64,000 nucleotides of DNA from Pantoea sp. BAV 3049 (GTDB lineage Bacteria > Pseudomonadota > Gammaproteobacteria > Enterobacterales > Enterobacteriaceae). Location: positions 1,631,007 to 1,695,006 of the forward strand of contig NZ_WHOY01000031.1 of NCBI RefSeq assembly GCF_009765445.1. Direction: 5' to 3'. The position numbers were made by a program, and so were the translations under genes. Positions 48,966 through 56,952 of the stretch are shown one piece after another (within the stretch, counting starts at the first letter, position 1; every line of letters starts with the position of its first letter). Under the pieces are notes generated by a model. That model ran no database searches. It saw only the letters and a list, made by a program, of their open reading frames with translations, and was not told the DNA's origin.

Positions 48966-49628
48966 ATGCAGGATTATCAGTTTTACTGGTCAATCGTCTT
49001 TGACGCATTGCCACAATTGTTGTCGGGCGCCTGGGTGACATTACAGATAACCATACTGTCGGTCATTATCGGTATGGCGTTTGCCATACCAATGTCTGTA
49101 ATGCGCCAGTCGGGAACCGGATGGAAATATATCGTTGCAAGCTGGTGGGTGGAATTATCAAGAAATACGCCAGTGCTGTTTCAGGTTTATATCATGTATT
49201 TCGGTTTAGGGGCGCTGGGGATCAATATCTCCAGCTATCTGGCGGTACTGATCGCCATTGCCTTTAATAATGCCGGTTATATGGCGGAGATATTCCGGGG
49301 CGGCCTGAATGCCATTCCGCGTCAGCAAATGGCCACTTCGCGCTCGCTCGGGATGAATCAACGGCAGGCTTTCCGGCACGTGATCTTCCCTCAGGTGTTC
49401 AAAGTGGTGTTCCTGCCGTTTGTCACCCAGGCGATCTGGGCCATGTTGAACAGCTCAATGGGCATGTTAGTAGGGCTGCGCGAGCTGTCCGGTGCCACGC
49501 AATACGCCCAGTCAGTGACCTTCCGGACCTTTGAATTCTTCGTGGTTACGGCGGGGATTTACTACCTGATTGCCAAGCTGATCCAGTTTGGTGCGCAGGT
49601 GACCTTCAGACTGATGTACCGGAGGTAA
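48966..49628 (+). CDS. ABC transporter permease (polar amino acid type), first
   Basis: A 220-residue permease with about five helices and the EAA-type loop ATSRSLGMNQRQAFRHVIFP that contacts the ATPase. The segment WWVELSRNTPVLFQVYIMYF is characteristic of the HisM/GlnP family. It forms a heterodimer with the next gene product. There are 2 bases to the next start. Confidence 0.88.
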   Translation: MQDYQFYWSIVFDALPQLLSGAWVTLQITILSVIIGMAFAIPMSVMRQSGTGWKYIVASWWVELSRNTPVLFQVYIMYFGLGALGINISSYLAVLIAIAFNNAGYMAEIFRGGLNAIPRQQMATSRSLGMNQRQAFRHVIFPQVFKVVFLPFVTQAIWAMLNSSMGMLVGLRELSGATQYAQSVTFRTFEFFVVTAGIYYLIAKLIQFGAQVTFRLMYRR

Positions 49629-49630
49629 AG

Positions 49631-50287
49631 ATGCAATTTGTTCTCGGTTATCAGCCGCTGCAGTGGTCCGACAGCATTTTCCTGCTGTGGGGAGCGCTGA
49701 ATACGATAGCCATGGCGGTGACTGCTGGCGTGCTGGGCACGCTGCTGGGCATTCCGCTTGGGCTGGCACGGGCTTCCTCCTTCAGCTTTCAGCTGGTGAG
49801 CGCGCCGCTGGTGGATATCTTCCGCAGCGTGCCGATGATTATCATCCTGATTGTTCTTAACAGCCTGTTTTCTCTGCTGAATATGCCGCTCTCTCCCTAT
49901 CTGCTGGGCAGCCTGGCGTTGGGCGTATGGATGGCGGCGGTAACCTCAGAAGTGGCCCGCGGCAGCTTTTTGTCGGTTCCTCAGACCTTCAGGCGGGGTG
50001 CCCGCTCGCTTGGCATGACCGCGTTTCAGGAGCTGCGCCATGTCTCTGTCCCGCTGGCGATGCGTAACGGATTAAGTGCCTGGGTCGGGCTGCTGCTGAG
50101 CCTGATTAAAGACAGCGCGCTGGCAGGCGTGGTCGGCTACGTGGAGTTTATGCGCGCCACGCAGACGCTGATCACCCGCACCCACGACACCTGGCTGCTG
50201 CTGATGGGCACCGGCCTGTTCTACTTTCTGATCTGTTATCCCGTATCACGCTACAGCCGTTATCTGGAAAAAAAGGTGGCCATATGA
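49631..50287 (+). CDS. ABC transporter permease (polar amino acid type), second
   Basis: A 218-residue permease. The family segment is PLVDIFRSVPMIIILIVLNS and the EAA loop is RRGARSLGMTAFQELRHVSV. It pairs with the preceding permease. The GGAGG ribosome site lies inside the end of the preceding gene, and its own stop overlaps the next start by 4 bases, so the transporter genes are tightly coupled. Confidence 0.88.
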   Translation: MQFVLGYQPLQWSDSIFLLWGALNTIAMAVTAGVLGTLLGIPLGLARASSFSFQLVSAPLVDIFRSVPMIIILIVLNSLFSLLNMPLSPYLLGSLALGVWMAAVTSEVARGSFLSVPQTFRRGARSLGMTAFQELRHVSVPLAMRNGLSAWVGLLLSLIKDSALAGVVGYVEFMRATQTLITRTHDTWLLLMGTGLFYFLICYPVSRYSRYLEKKVAI

Positions 50288-51024
50288 TTGAAATCAGAAA
50301 CGTACAGAAGGCATTCGGGCCGGTCAGCGTGCTGAAAGGCATCGATCTCACCATTGAGCGCGGCGAACTGGTCTGCCTGATTGGCTCCAGCGGCTCGGGG
50401 AAATCGACGTTGCTGCAGTGCATTAACGGGCTGGAAAGCATTCAGGGCGGTGAAATTATCGTGGATGGCATCAGCGTTCATGCGCCTTCCACTAACATCA
50501 ACCAGCTGCGTCGCAAGCTGGGCATTGTCTTCCAGCAGTACAACGCTTTTCCGCATCTGAACGCGCTTGAGAACGTCGCGCTGGCACCGCAGGTGGTGGC
50601 AAAAATGGGTAAGAAGCAGGCCATGCTGCTGGCCCACAAGCACCTTGAGCACGTCGGGCTGGGCGCGAAAGCTAACGCCATGCCTTCCCAGCTTTCCGGC
50701 GGCCAGTTGCAGCGCCTCGCCATCGCCCGCGCGCTGGCAATGGAGCCGACTTACATGCTGTTCGATGAGGTGACCTCGGCGCTGGATCCGGAGCTGGTTG
50801 GCGAGGTGCTGAGCACCATGCGCCTGCTGAAGTCGGAAGGGATGACCATGGTGGTGGTGACCCATGACATCAACTTTGTACGGGAATCCGCCGACCGCGT
50901 GGCGTTCCTCAGCCAGGGCAGCGTCTGCGAAGTCGGTACGGCAGAGCAGGTGATTGACCGACCCGGCGATGAACAAACCCGGAAATTTATGCGCCGCGAA
51001 AGCCGCAACGTGCAGGTGGCTTAA
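50284..51024 (+). CDS. ABC transporter ATP-binding protein (polar amino acid type)
   Basis: A 246-residue ATPase. Walker A is GSSGSGKST, the Q-loop is in GIVFQQYNAFPHL, the signature is LSGGQLQRLAIARAL (canonical Q after GG), Walker B is YMLFDEVTSALDPE, and the switch His is in VVVTHDINFV. All motifs are intact. It energises uptake by the two permeases encoded immediately upstream. Confidence 0.92.
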   Translation: MIEIRNVQKAFGPVSVLKGIDLTIERGELVCLIGSSGSGKSTLLQCINGLESIQGGEIIVDGISVHAPSTNINQLRRKLGIVFQQYNAFPHLNALENVALAPQVVAKMGKKQAMLLAHKHLEHVGLGAKANAMPSQLSGGQLQRLAIARALAMEPTYMLFDEVTSALDPELVGEVLSTMRLLKSEGMTMVVVTHDINFVRESADRVAFLSQGSVCEVGTAEQVIDRPGDEQTRKFMRRESRNVQVA

Positions 51025-51062
51025 GCAGCCTGCGCTTTCTGAACCCCTGAGGAGAAATTCTG

Positions 51063-51824
51063 ATGATGACATTCAATCTTGCGGGTAAGACCGCATTAAT
51101 TACCGGCGGTGCCAGCGGTATTGGTTTTACCGCCGCACGCATCATGGCACGCAGTGGCGCAAAGGTAGCGATTAACTATCTGCCAGACGATCCGCGTGGC
51201 GCACAGGCACTGGCCGAGCTGCGGGCAGAAGGGCTGGAGGCGATTGGCGCACCGGGCGATCTTTCCGATCCTGTTCAGGCTGATGCCATGGTGAAGCAGG
51301 CCGCTGCCGATCTGGGTCGCCTGGATCTGCTGGTGAATAACGCCGGGACGCCGGGCGTGAAAAAGCCGATCCCGGTTAAGGATCTGGAGTCCATCAGCGA
51401 AGAGCTGTGGCAGACCATTCTGAACGTCAACCTGATGAGCGTGTTCCGCTGCTCGAAAGCCGCGGCAGAAAGCCTGAAAGCCAGCGGCGGAGCGATAGTG
51501 AATACCGCTTCGATTGCCGGGTTTGGTTCAATCGCCAGCACCATTGCCTACAGCGCCTCCAAAGCCGGGGTGATCAACCTGACCAAAAACCTTGCCCATG
51601 CGCTGGCTCCGGAAGTCCGGGTCAACGCCGTTGCGCCGGGTTCGGTGGAAAGCTCTTGGGCCATCGAGTGGTCTGATGAACGCCGCGACAGCACCATTGC
51701 CGCCACCCCGCTTAAGCGCTGGTGTACGCCGGACGATGTGGCCGAACTGATCGTTTATCTCGGCTTCGCAGGCAGCATGATCACCGGCCAGACGGTGATC
51801 ATCGACGGCGGGATCTCTATTTAA
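51063..51824 (+). CDS. short-chain dehydrogenase/reductase
   Basis: A 253-residue SDR starting at ATGATG after GAGGAGAAATT. The cofactor motif is TGGASGIG (residues about 13-20), NNAG is in LLVNNAGTPG, and the catalytic Ser-Tyr-Lys is spread over NTASIAG and YSASKAG. It ends with the usual ITGQTVIIDGG. Probably oxidises or reduces an intermediate of the pathway started by the LLM oxygenase. NAD or NADP preference is not obvious. Confidence 0.9.
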   Translation: MMTFNLAGKTALITGGASGIGFTAARIMARSGAKVAINYLPDDPRGAQALAELRAEGLEAIGAPGDLSDPVQADAMVKQAAADLGRLDLLVNNAGTPGVKKPIPVKDLESISEELWQTILNVNLMSVFRCSKAAAESLKASGGAIVNTASIAGFGSIASTIAYSASKAGVINLTKNLAHALAPEVRVNAVAPGSVESSWAIEWSDERRDSTIAATPLKRWCTPDDVAELIVYLGFAGSMITGQTVIIDGGISI

Positions 51825-51859
51825 TTCAGGCAGTAACCTTAATCTGAACGGAAATCTTC

Positions 51860-52285
51860 ATGATCAACGAAATCATCAAAGTAAAATCAGGCAGCATTCT
51901 GGAAGACCAGGAAAGCTACTCGCGCGTGCTGGTATTGGGTGACTGGATTTTTATGTCGCTGACTGCCGGACGTGATTATAAAACCCGTGCGATGCCGGAC
52001 ACGGCGGTGGCTCAGGCTGAGCAGGCTTTTCGTAATGTGGAGGGCGCTCTGGCTTCCGTCGGCGCCACGCTGGCAGACGTAGTACGTTCGCGCCTGTTTA
52101 TTCCGCGCCAGTCTGATGTCAAAGAAGTGATGGCGTTTATTGGCGAGAAGTACCGGGGTATCGATCCCGCCAGCTGTGTAACCTGTTCGCCGCTGGGCGG
52201 GCCGGAATATCTGTTTGAAGTGGAAATTACCGCTTATCGCGGTGCGGGCCAGATGCCGCAAACCCGCCTGACCATCTCCCTCTGA
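51860..52285 (+). CDS. RidA/YjgF family protein
   Basis: A 141-residue RidA-fold protein: ALASVGATLADVVRSRLFIP and the substrate-binding Arg in this segment, with a C-terminal EVEITAYRGA. Family members hydrolyse reactive imines/enamines or aminoacrylate-like products. Its place as the last gene of the oxygenase operon suggests that the pathway releases a nitrogen-bearing reactive intermediate. It is followed by a clear terminator. Confidence 0.85.
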   Translation: MINEIIKVKSGSILEDQESYSRVLVLGDWIFMSLTAGRDYKTRAMPDTAVAQAEQAFRNVEGALASVGATLADVVRSRLFIPRQSDVKEVMAFIGEKYRGIDPASCVTCSPLGGPEYLFEVEITAYRGAGQMPQTRLTISL

Positions 52286-52292
52286 TGCATTC

Positions 52293-52325
52293 TGCCCGGT
52301 AGCGATTACCGGGCACTGCTCTTTT
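52293..52325 (+). terminator. terminator of the oxygenase-transporter operon
   Basis: TGCCCGGTA (52293-52301) and TACCGGGCA (52307-52315) form a 9-bp stem with a 5-base loop, followed by CTGCTCTTTTG. Confidence 0.8.
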
Positions 52326-52346
52326 GCTGAGTTTAGCCACAGATCT

Positions 52347-53102
52347 TCAGCAGATACTGCTTTTTTTACTGGCTTTGGCCGCAGGTTTTCCCTGTTCCAG
52401 CTGTGCCAGATATCGCGTCACCGCTTTGGCAAATTTATCCTTCCAGATACTCAGCGCCCGCTCGATATCCCGTGCTTTGATGGCATCCAGCAGCCCAACG
52501 ACATAAGTCTGCGCATCGGAGGCCCGTTCGGTATAGACGATGCCGCTCAGGTTGTTAAAACGCTGAACTTCCACGGTCGTTTCTGCAAAGTAGCGGGCGC
52601 AGCGTTCAAGCCCGCTGGCAACGATAATCGTCTCCTGGAACTCCAGATCGTTAAGGATGGTGGCCTGCTGATTATCCTGACCGGCGAGTCTGACCGCCGC
52701 CGTGGCCTTCTTCTCCAGCACCTTCATCACTTCCGGAGAGGGCAGGTCGGCATGGCTTTGCAGGGCTTTCAGTGCCAGTTCACCCAGCGCGGAACGGATG
52801 GCATAAACCTCAAGGATACTGGCCGGATCGAGCTTTGCCACCACCGCACCGCGATTCGGGCGCATATCGACCAGACCTTCCTGGCTCAGGCGACGCAGGG
52901 CTTCACGGATCGGATGCCGGGAGATATTCAGCTGATCGGTAAGGTTCTTTTCAATCAGGCGATCGCCAGGCTTAAACACTCCCTGGATAATGGCAGTGCG
53001 GATCTGATCGGCGGCGTGTTCCGAGCTGGCAATATTATTGATCGGCACCAGTTTTGCGCTGCTCATAAGATCGTTTTTTTTCGGCATGATGAGGTGAAAC
53101 AT
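52347..53102 (-). CDS. GntR-family regulator, FadR/FCD subgroup
   Basis: A 251-residue protein (starts at 53087 or 53066 are possible). The winged helix is AIIQGVFKPGDRLIEKNLTD and SRHPIREALRRLSQEGLVDM, followed by an all-helical FCD ligand domain (residues 100-235). It lies between two ABC operons and is the obvious local controller; matching palindromes precede both. The ligand is probably an intermediate or substrate of the pathway. The C-terminal tail is Lys-rich. Confidence 0.88.
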   Translation of the reverse strand: MFHLIMPKKNDLMSSAKLVPINNIASSEHAADQIRTAIIQGVFKPGDRLIEKNLTDQLNISRHPIREALRRLSQEGLVDMRPNRGAVVAKLDPASILEVYAIRSALGELALKALQSHADLPSPEVMKVLEKKATAAVRLAGQDNQQATILNDLEFQETIIVASGLERCARYFAETTVEVQRFNNLSGIVYTERASDAQTYVVGLLDAIKARDIERALSIWKDKFAKAVTRYLAQLEQGKPAAKASKKSSIC

Positions 53103-53199
53103 CCCTGAATGAAAGTGAAAGAAAAATCATAGCATGGCTGGAAAAAACAGGACAGATAACGGTGATTATCTACAATTTTGGGGCTTTTTTCGGCGTCGG

Positions 53200-53236
53200 A
53201 AATAAAGCAGCCCGCACCCGGAAAGGCGCGAGCTGC
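53200..53236 (-). terminator. terminator of the second ABC transporter operon
   Basis: GCAGCCCGC (53207-53215) and GCGAGCTGC (53228-53236) pair over 9 bp with one G-U. On the minus strand the stem is followed by TTTATTT. It lies 28 bases beyond the ATPase stop. Confidence 0.7.
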
Positions 53237-53263
53237 GCTGCCATAAATAGCGTGACAAACGGG

Positions 53264-54001
53264 TTAATGCCAGGCGATTTTCTTCATAAAGTCCAGGGTT
53301 CGTTTTTGCTGCGGTGCGCCAAAGATCTGATCCGGCGTGCCGAACTCGATGATTTTGCCCTGATCCATCATCGCCACCTTGTGCGAAACCTCACGCACAA
53401 AGTTCATCTCATGCGAAACCAGGATCATGGTCATCCCTTCCCGCGACAGCTGGCGTACGGTATTCAGCACTTCGCCCACCAGTTCCGGGTCCAGCGCGGA
53501 AGTCACTTCATCCAGCAGCAGGATTTGCGGCTTCAGTGCCAGCGCACGACTGATCGCCACGCGCTGCTGCTGGCCGCCGGAAAGATTGGCAGGAAAGGCC
53601 TCCGATTTATGGCGCATACCGACTTTTTCCAGCAGAGCCAGCGCTTCTTCCCGCACGCTCGACGGGTCTCGCTTCTGCACTTTCACCGGCGTAACCATGA
53701 CGTTTTGCAGCACGCTCATGTTCTGGAAAAGGTTGTACTGCTGAAAGACGATCGCCACCTTTTCGCGGATTTCACGCACGCTCTGCGCCGAGTCATAGTC
53801 CACTTCGTCATTTTTCACCCGCACCGCGCCGCCTTCCGGTTTGGTCAGACCCATAATCACCCTCAGCAGGGTACTTTTCCCTGAGCCGGAGCCGCCAATC
53901 AGGCTGACAATCTCACCGGGATTCACCGTCAGATTAATGCCATCCAGCACCCGATGCTCACCGTACGAACACTTTAAACCCACAATCTCTAACTGCGACA
54001 T
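53264..54001 (-). CDS. ABC transporter ATP-binding protein (second system)
   Basis: The ATG at 54001 with GAGGAG upstream gives 245 residues (MSQLEIVGLKC). Walker A is GGSGSGKST, the signature LSGGQQQRVAISRAL, Walker B ILLLDEVTSALDPE and switch LVSHEMNFVR. It is the last gene of a four-gene importer operon, closely related in type to the ATPase at 50284. Confidence 0.92.
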   Translation of the reverse strand: MSQLEIVGLKCSYGEHRVLDGINLTVNPGEIVSLIGGSGSGKSTLLRVIMGLTKPEGGAVRVKNDEVDYDSAQSVREIREKVAIVFQQYNLFQNMSVLQNVMVTPVKVQKRDPSSVREEALALLEKVGMRHKSEAFPANLSGGQQQRVAISRALALKPQILLLDEVTSALDPELVGEVLNTVRQLSREGMTMILVSHEMNFVREVSHKVAMMDQGKIIEFGTPDQIFGAPQQKRTLDFMKKIAWH

Positions 54002-54031
54002 GGCAGCACTCCTCAACGTTTGTACCTGCTG

Positions 54032-54766
54032 TTACGGCGGGGTCAGGGTGACCGTTGTGCCCGGATTCGGGGCGTTTGATGCCATCTGCGTCTTTGCCGC
54101 CAGACGCTTTTCCAGCCACTGGCCGAAGCGGCTCAGCGGGTAAGACATCAGGAAGTAAATCAGCAGGATCAGGCCGTAGATCAGGAAGGAGGAGTATCCC
54201 CGGCTGATCAGGATTTTGGCTGAAAAGGTCAGCTCTACCACGCCCAGCTGCGAGGCCAGCGCGGTATCTTTGATAAAGGAGACCATAAAGCTGAATGCGG
54301 GCGGGATCACCACCTTCCACGCCTGCGGCATAATCACGTACTGCACCAGCTGGCGATAGCTGAAGTTCAGCGTCTGCGCGGCTTCAATCTGCGTCTGCGG
54401 CACCGACTCAAAACCGGTGCGGAAGATCTCCGCCATGTAGGCGCTGGCTATCAGACAGACGGCAATCAGCGCAATAAGGTAGAAGGAGAGGTCGAAGCCA
54501 AGTCCCTGGAAGACAAAGAAGATCAGGAACAGCGTCACCAGGAACGGAATGCGGCGCAGCAGCTCCACCACCACAATCGCCAGCACGCGCAGCGGCAGCA
54601 AAATTCTGGCCCGGGTCTGACGCAGGCAGGCAATCAGAAAGCCGATCAGCAGGCCGACAGAGCAGCCAATGGCGGAGAGGCTAAGCGTGTTCAGCGCCGC
54701 CTGCAGGATAAACTCCAGCGTGAAATGATTCAGCAGATTCATCATCTGCTGTTGCAGAGTCAGCAT
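54032..54766 (-). CDS. ABC transporter permease (second system, b)
   Basis: The start at 54766 (MLTLQQQM) shares one base with the stop of the preceding permease (TGATG); an upstream in-frame start at 54796 is rejected. The protein has 244 residues. Family segment: VVVELLRRIPFLVTLFLIFF; EAA loop: EAAQTLNFSYRQLVQYVIMP. Its C-terminus after EKRLAAKTQ is a polar cytoplasmic tail. Confidence 0.88.
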   Translation of the reverse strand: MLTLQQQMMNLLNHFTLEFILQAALNTLSLSAIGCSVGLLIGFLIACLRQTRARILLPLRVLAIVVVELLRRIPFLVTLFLIFFVFQGLGFDLSFYLIALIAVCLIASAYMAEIFRTGFESVPQTQIEAAQTLNFSYRQLVQYVIMPQAWKVVIPPAFSFMVSFIKDTALASQLGVVELTFSAKILISRGYSSFLIYGLILLIYFLMSYPLSRFGQWLEKRLAAKTQMASNAPNPGTTVTLTPP

Positions 54767-55440
54767 CAGATAAACCTCGCTCTGACGCGAAAGCACCAGT
54801 AGCCAATGGCATAGAGGAAGGCGCTGGCGATAAAGGTCAGCACCACGTACATTCCTGCAGCAACGGCAAAGGATTCGATGCTGCGGAAGGTGCTGGAACC
54901 GATCTCAATCACCACGCCGGTCAGCTCATTCACCCCAAACAGCCCGCCAATTGAGCTGCCCAGCAGGATCCAGATAAAGAAGTTGGAGAGCAGCGGATAG
55001 ATAGTTTTGGCCAGGTGCGGCAGCGTGACGTAGCGGAAACTCTGCCAGGCGGACATGTTTAATGATGCCGCTGCTTCCAGTTCGGTTTTGCTCACCGAGA
55101 CCAGCCCGCTGCGCATAATGTCGGTGAGGTAGGCACCGGCATTCAGCGACAGGCCGATCAGCACCGCCGTCATCGGCGACAGCACAATGCCAACGTCAGG
55201 CAGGCCATAAAACAGAACAAAGATCTGAATCAGGGAAGGCGTGTTGGTGAAGAACACCACATATCCACGCACCAGCTTGCGCATCCCGCTGCGGGCATGC
55301 ATTTCGGCAAGGGCACCCAGCAGGCCGATCGTACAACCAATCCAGAAAGCGATGAAGGCGACAACCAGCGTGATCAGCGCGCCTGTCAGCAAATCGGGCC
55401 AGTGTTTCAGGACCTCACCAAATTGAAAGCTGTAATGCAT
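54766..55440 (-). CDS. ABC transporter permease (second system, a)
   Basis: A 224-residue permease with segments YVVFFTNTPSLIQIFVLFYG and the EAA loop EAAASLNMSAWQSFRYVTLP typical of polar amino acid importers. It forms a heterodimer with the next gene product. The start lies 40 bases after the stop of the binding-protein gene. Confidence 0.88.
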   Translation of the reverse strand: MHYSFQFGEVLKHWPDLLTGALITLVVAFIAFWIGCTIGLLGALAEMHARSGMRKLVRGYVVFFTNTPSLIQIFVLFYGLPDVGIVLSPMTAVLIGLSLNAGAYLTDIMRSGLVSVSKTELEAAASLNMSAWQSFRYVTLPHLAKTIYPLLSNFFIWILLGSSIGGLFGVNELTGVVIEIGSSTFRSIESFAVAAGMYVVLTFIASAFLYAIGYWCFRVRARFI

Positions 55441-55480
55441 AATTATCCACTCCCGGGTCGTTCACCAGCACGCGCGGTGA

Positions 55481-56287
55481 TCAGAAGTAAGGTGACGGAA
55501 CCACTTTTACCAGCATCGGCGCTTTAAACCACTTCTCCCAGGTCTGGTTAACGAAGCCGCTGGTGTGCATGTCGTACAGGGCAACGTTGAGCACATCACG
55601 CAGGGCGTAGTTGTTCTGTGCCAGGCCCACGGCGTCGTAAGAAGTATTCAGCGCATCCGGCAGCACTTTCCACTGCACGTTCGGGTAGTTTTTGGTAAAG
55701 GGAACATAGAACTCAATGTTCTCTACCAGCGCATCAGCACGGCCCTGCGCCAGCGCACGGATGGTGTCGGCCATGGTGTCGACATACAGAATTTTGGCCT
55801 TCGGCAGGTTCTGCTTCAGGAAGTCGGCAGTCCACACGCCACGGATCAGCACCAGGGTGTATTTCTCGTCGTTCAGCTCTTTCCAGTTGCTGATATTGAC
55901 CTTGTTGGTGGTCAGTACGCCCATCGATTCGGTGTGCAGCGGCACGGTATAGCTGATGGATTTGGCCCGCTCAACGGTACGGGTTAACCCGCCGAGGCAG
56001 ATATCAATGCGGTCAGCCACCAGGAACGGCACGCGCTGGGCAATTTCCGTCATCACAAAATCCACCTTCACCCCAAGACTGGCAGCCAGCTTGTTAGCCA
56101 CGTCGACATCAAAACCTTCCAGCTGGTTTGAAGCACCAATGGAAGATTGCGGTGGCGAGTTAGGTAATATCCCCACTCTTAATGTTCCGCTTTTAATAAT
56201 TTCATCCAACGTTCTGGCATGCGCCATATTACCGACAGAAACTAAAACCAGGAAACTGAACAGCAGTGTTTTCAATTTTTTGAACAT
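55481..56287 (-). CDS. ABC transporter substrate-binding protein (second system, family 3)
   Basis: The ATG at 56287 opens a signal peptide (LLFSFLVLVSVGNMAHAR); upstream in-frame starts would add an unlikely leader. The protein has 268 residues. Conserved blocks are LDEIIKSGTLRVGILPNSPP, LEGFDVDVANKLAASLGVKV and RIDICLGGLTRTVERAKSIS. It differs enough from the protein at 48099 that a different ligand is likely. A perfect copy of the TTGTTGACAA operator (reverse orientation) lies about 60 bases upstream. Confidence 0.88.
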   Translation of the reverse strand: MFKKLKTLLFSFLVLVSVGNMAHARTLDEIIKSGTLRVGILPNSPPQSSIGASNQLEGFDVDVANKLAASLGVKVDFVMTEIAQRVPFLVADRIDICLGGLTRTVERAKSISYTVPLHTESMGVLTTNKVNISNWKELNDEKYTLVLIRGVWTADFLKQNLPKAKILYVDTMADTIRALAQGRADALVENIEFYVPFTKNYPNVQWKVLPDALNTSYDAVGLAQNNYALRDVLNVALYDMHTSGFVNQTWEKWFKAPMLVKVVPSPYF

Positions 56288-56345
56288 AATACTTTCTCGC
56301 CCCTGAAAGAATGAAACCGCAATGTGTTTTAATGCCGCATTGATG

Positions 56346-56357
56346 ATTGTCAACAAT
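56346..56357 (-). promoter_or_regulatory. operator copy upstream of second ABC operon
   Basis: ATTGTCAACAAT is the exact reverse complement of the 12-base palindrome at 46303-46314. A partial copy (TTTTGTCAAT) follows at 56364. Its location just upstream of the binding-protein gene suits repression by the GntR/FCD protein. Confidence 0.55.
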
Positions 56358-56799
56358 ATGCCTTTTGTCAATCGGTATTTATCCTTCTGACAGAAAGCTG
56401 GTAACTTGTATTTTATCAGTCAGTTAATTGTGAATGAGTAGAGGTGAATGATTATGTTGAACAGGGTTTTGGGCTAACTATTTGATATTCACTTACTATA
56501 TAAATTACTTATCCGTCCGGATTTGGTCAGATAAAATAATTAAATATTATGGATAAGAGAGAGGTGAAAGGTCATTGCTTAAACTTATGCCTAGTTAATT
56601 AAAGAGGAATGGCATTGTGCCGGGTTATATATTGGAAATTGTTATTACCTGCCCATCCCTGGGCTTTTTTTACCGGTGATGTTCCGAAGCCACTTTCTGC
56701 AGCCTGCCGCGTTCTTTCTGTTCGCTTTCCACCCGATCGTACGCTCGTGAGAGACCAACAGTCAGCGGGGCCAGCCCGCCACTATGCCTGCCGCCAGGC

Positions 56800-56916
56800 G
56801 GAATCTAAATGGGATTCCATGCCGCATTCCTGCCCTTCAGTGCCCAAAAGGCCGTGGTCGATCACCGCTCGGGCCACCTGCTGTTTGTTGATGGCGGCAT
56901 GCTGGCTGCGGTTTAA
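56800..56916 (+). pseudogene. 3' fragment of a short-chain dehydrogenase gene
   Basis: One plus-strand frame reads AAFLPFSAQKAVVDHRSGHL and then LFVDGGMLAAV before a TAA at 56914-56916, which is the usual SDR C-terminus. No upstream portion with TGxxxGIG or YxxxK is present between 56358 and 56800, so only the tail is left. The rest of the 56358-56952 gap contains no gene that I can support. Confidence 0.5.
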
Positions 56917-56952
56917 GCTGTTCCGGCAGCTCACGGCCGCCGGTTGCCATCC

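Noticed and set aside
50260-51072. 270-codon minus-strand open frame
   Set aside because: Antisense to the ABC ATPase gene with intact Walker motifs; shadow composition.
53162-53884. 240-codon plus-strand open frame
   Set aside because: Antisense to the second ABC ATPase gene; it crosses that operon's terminator and has no motif.
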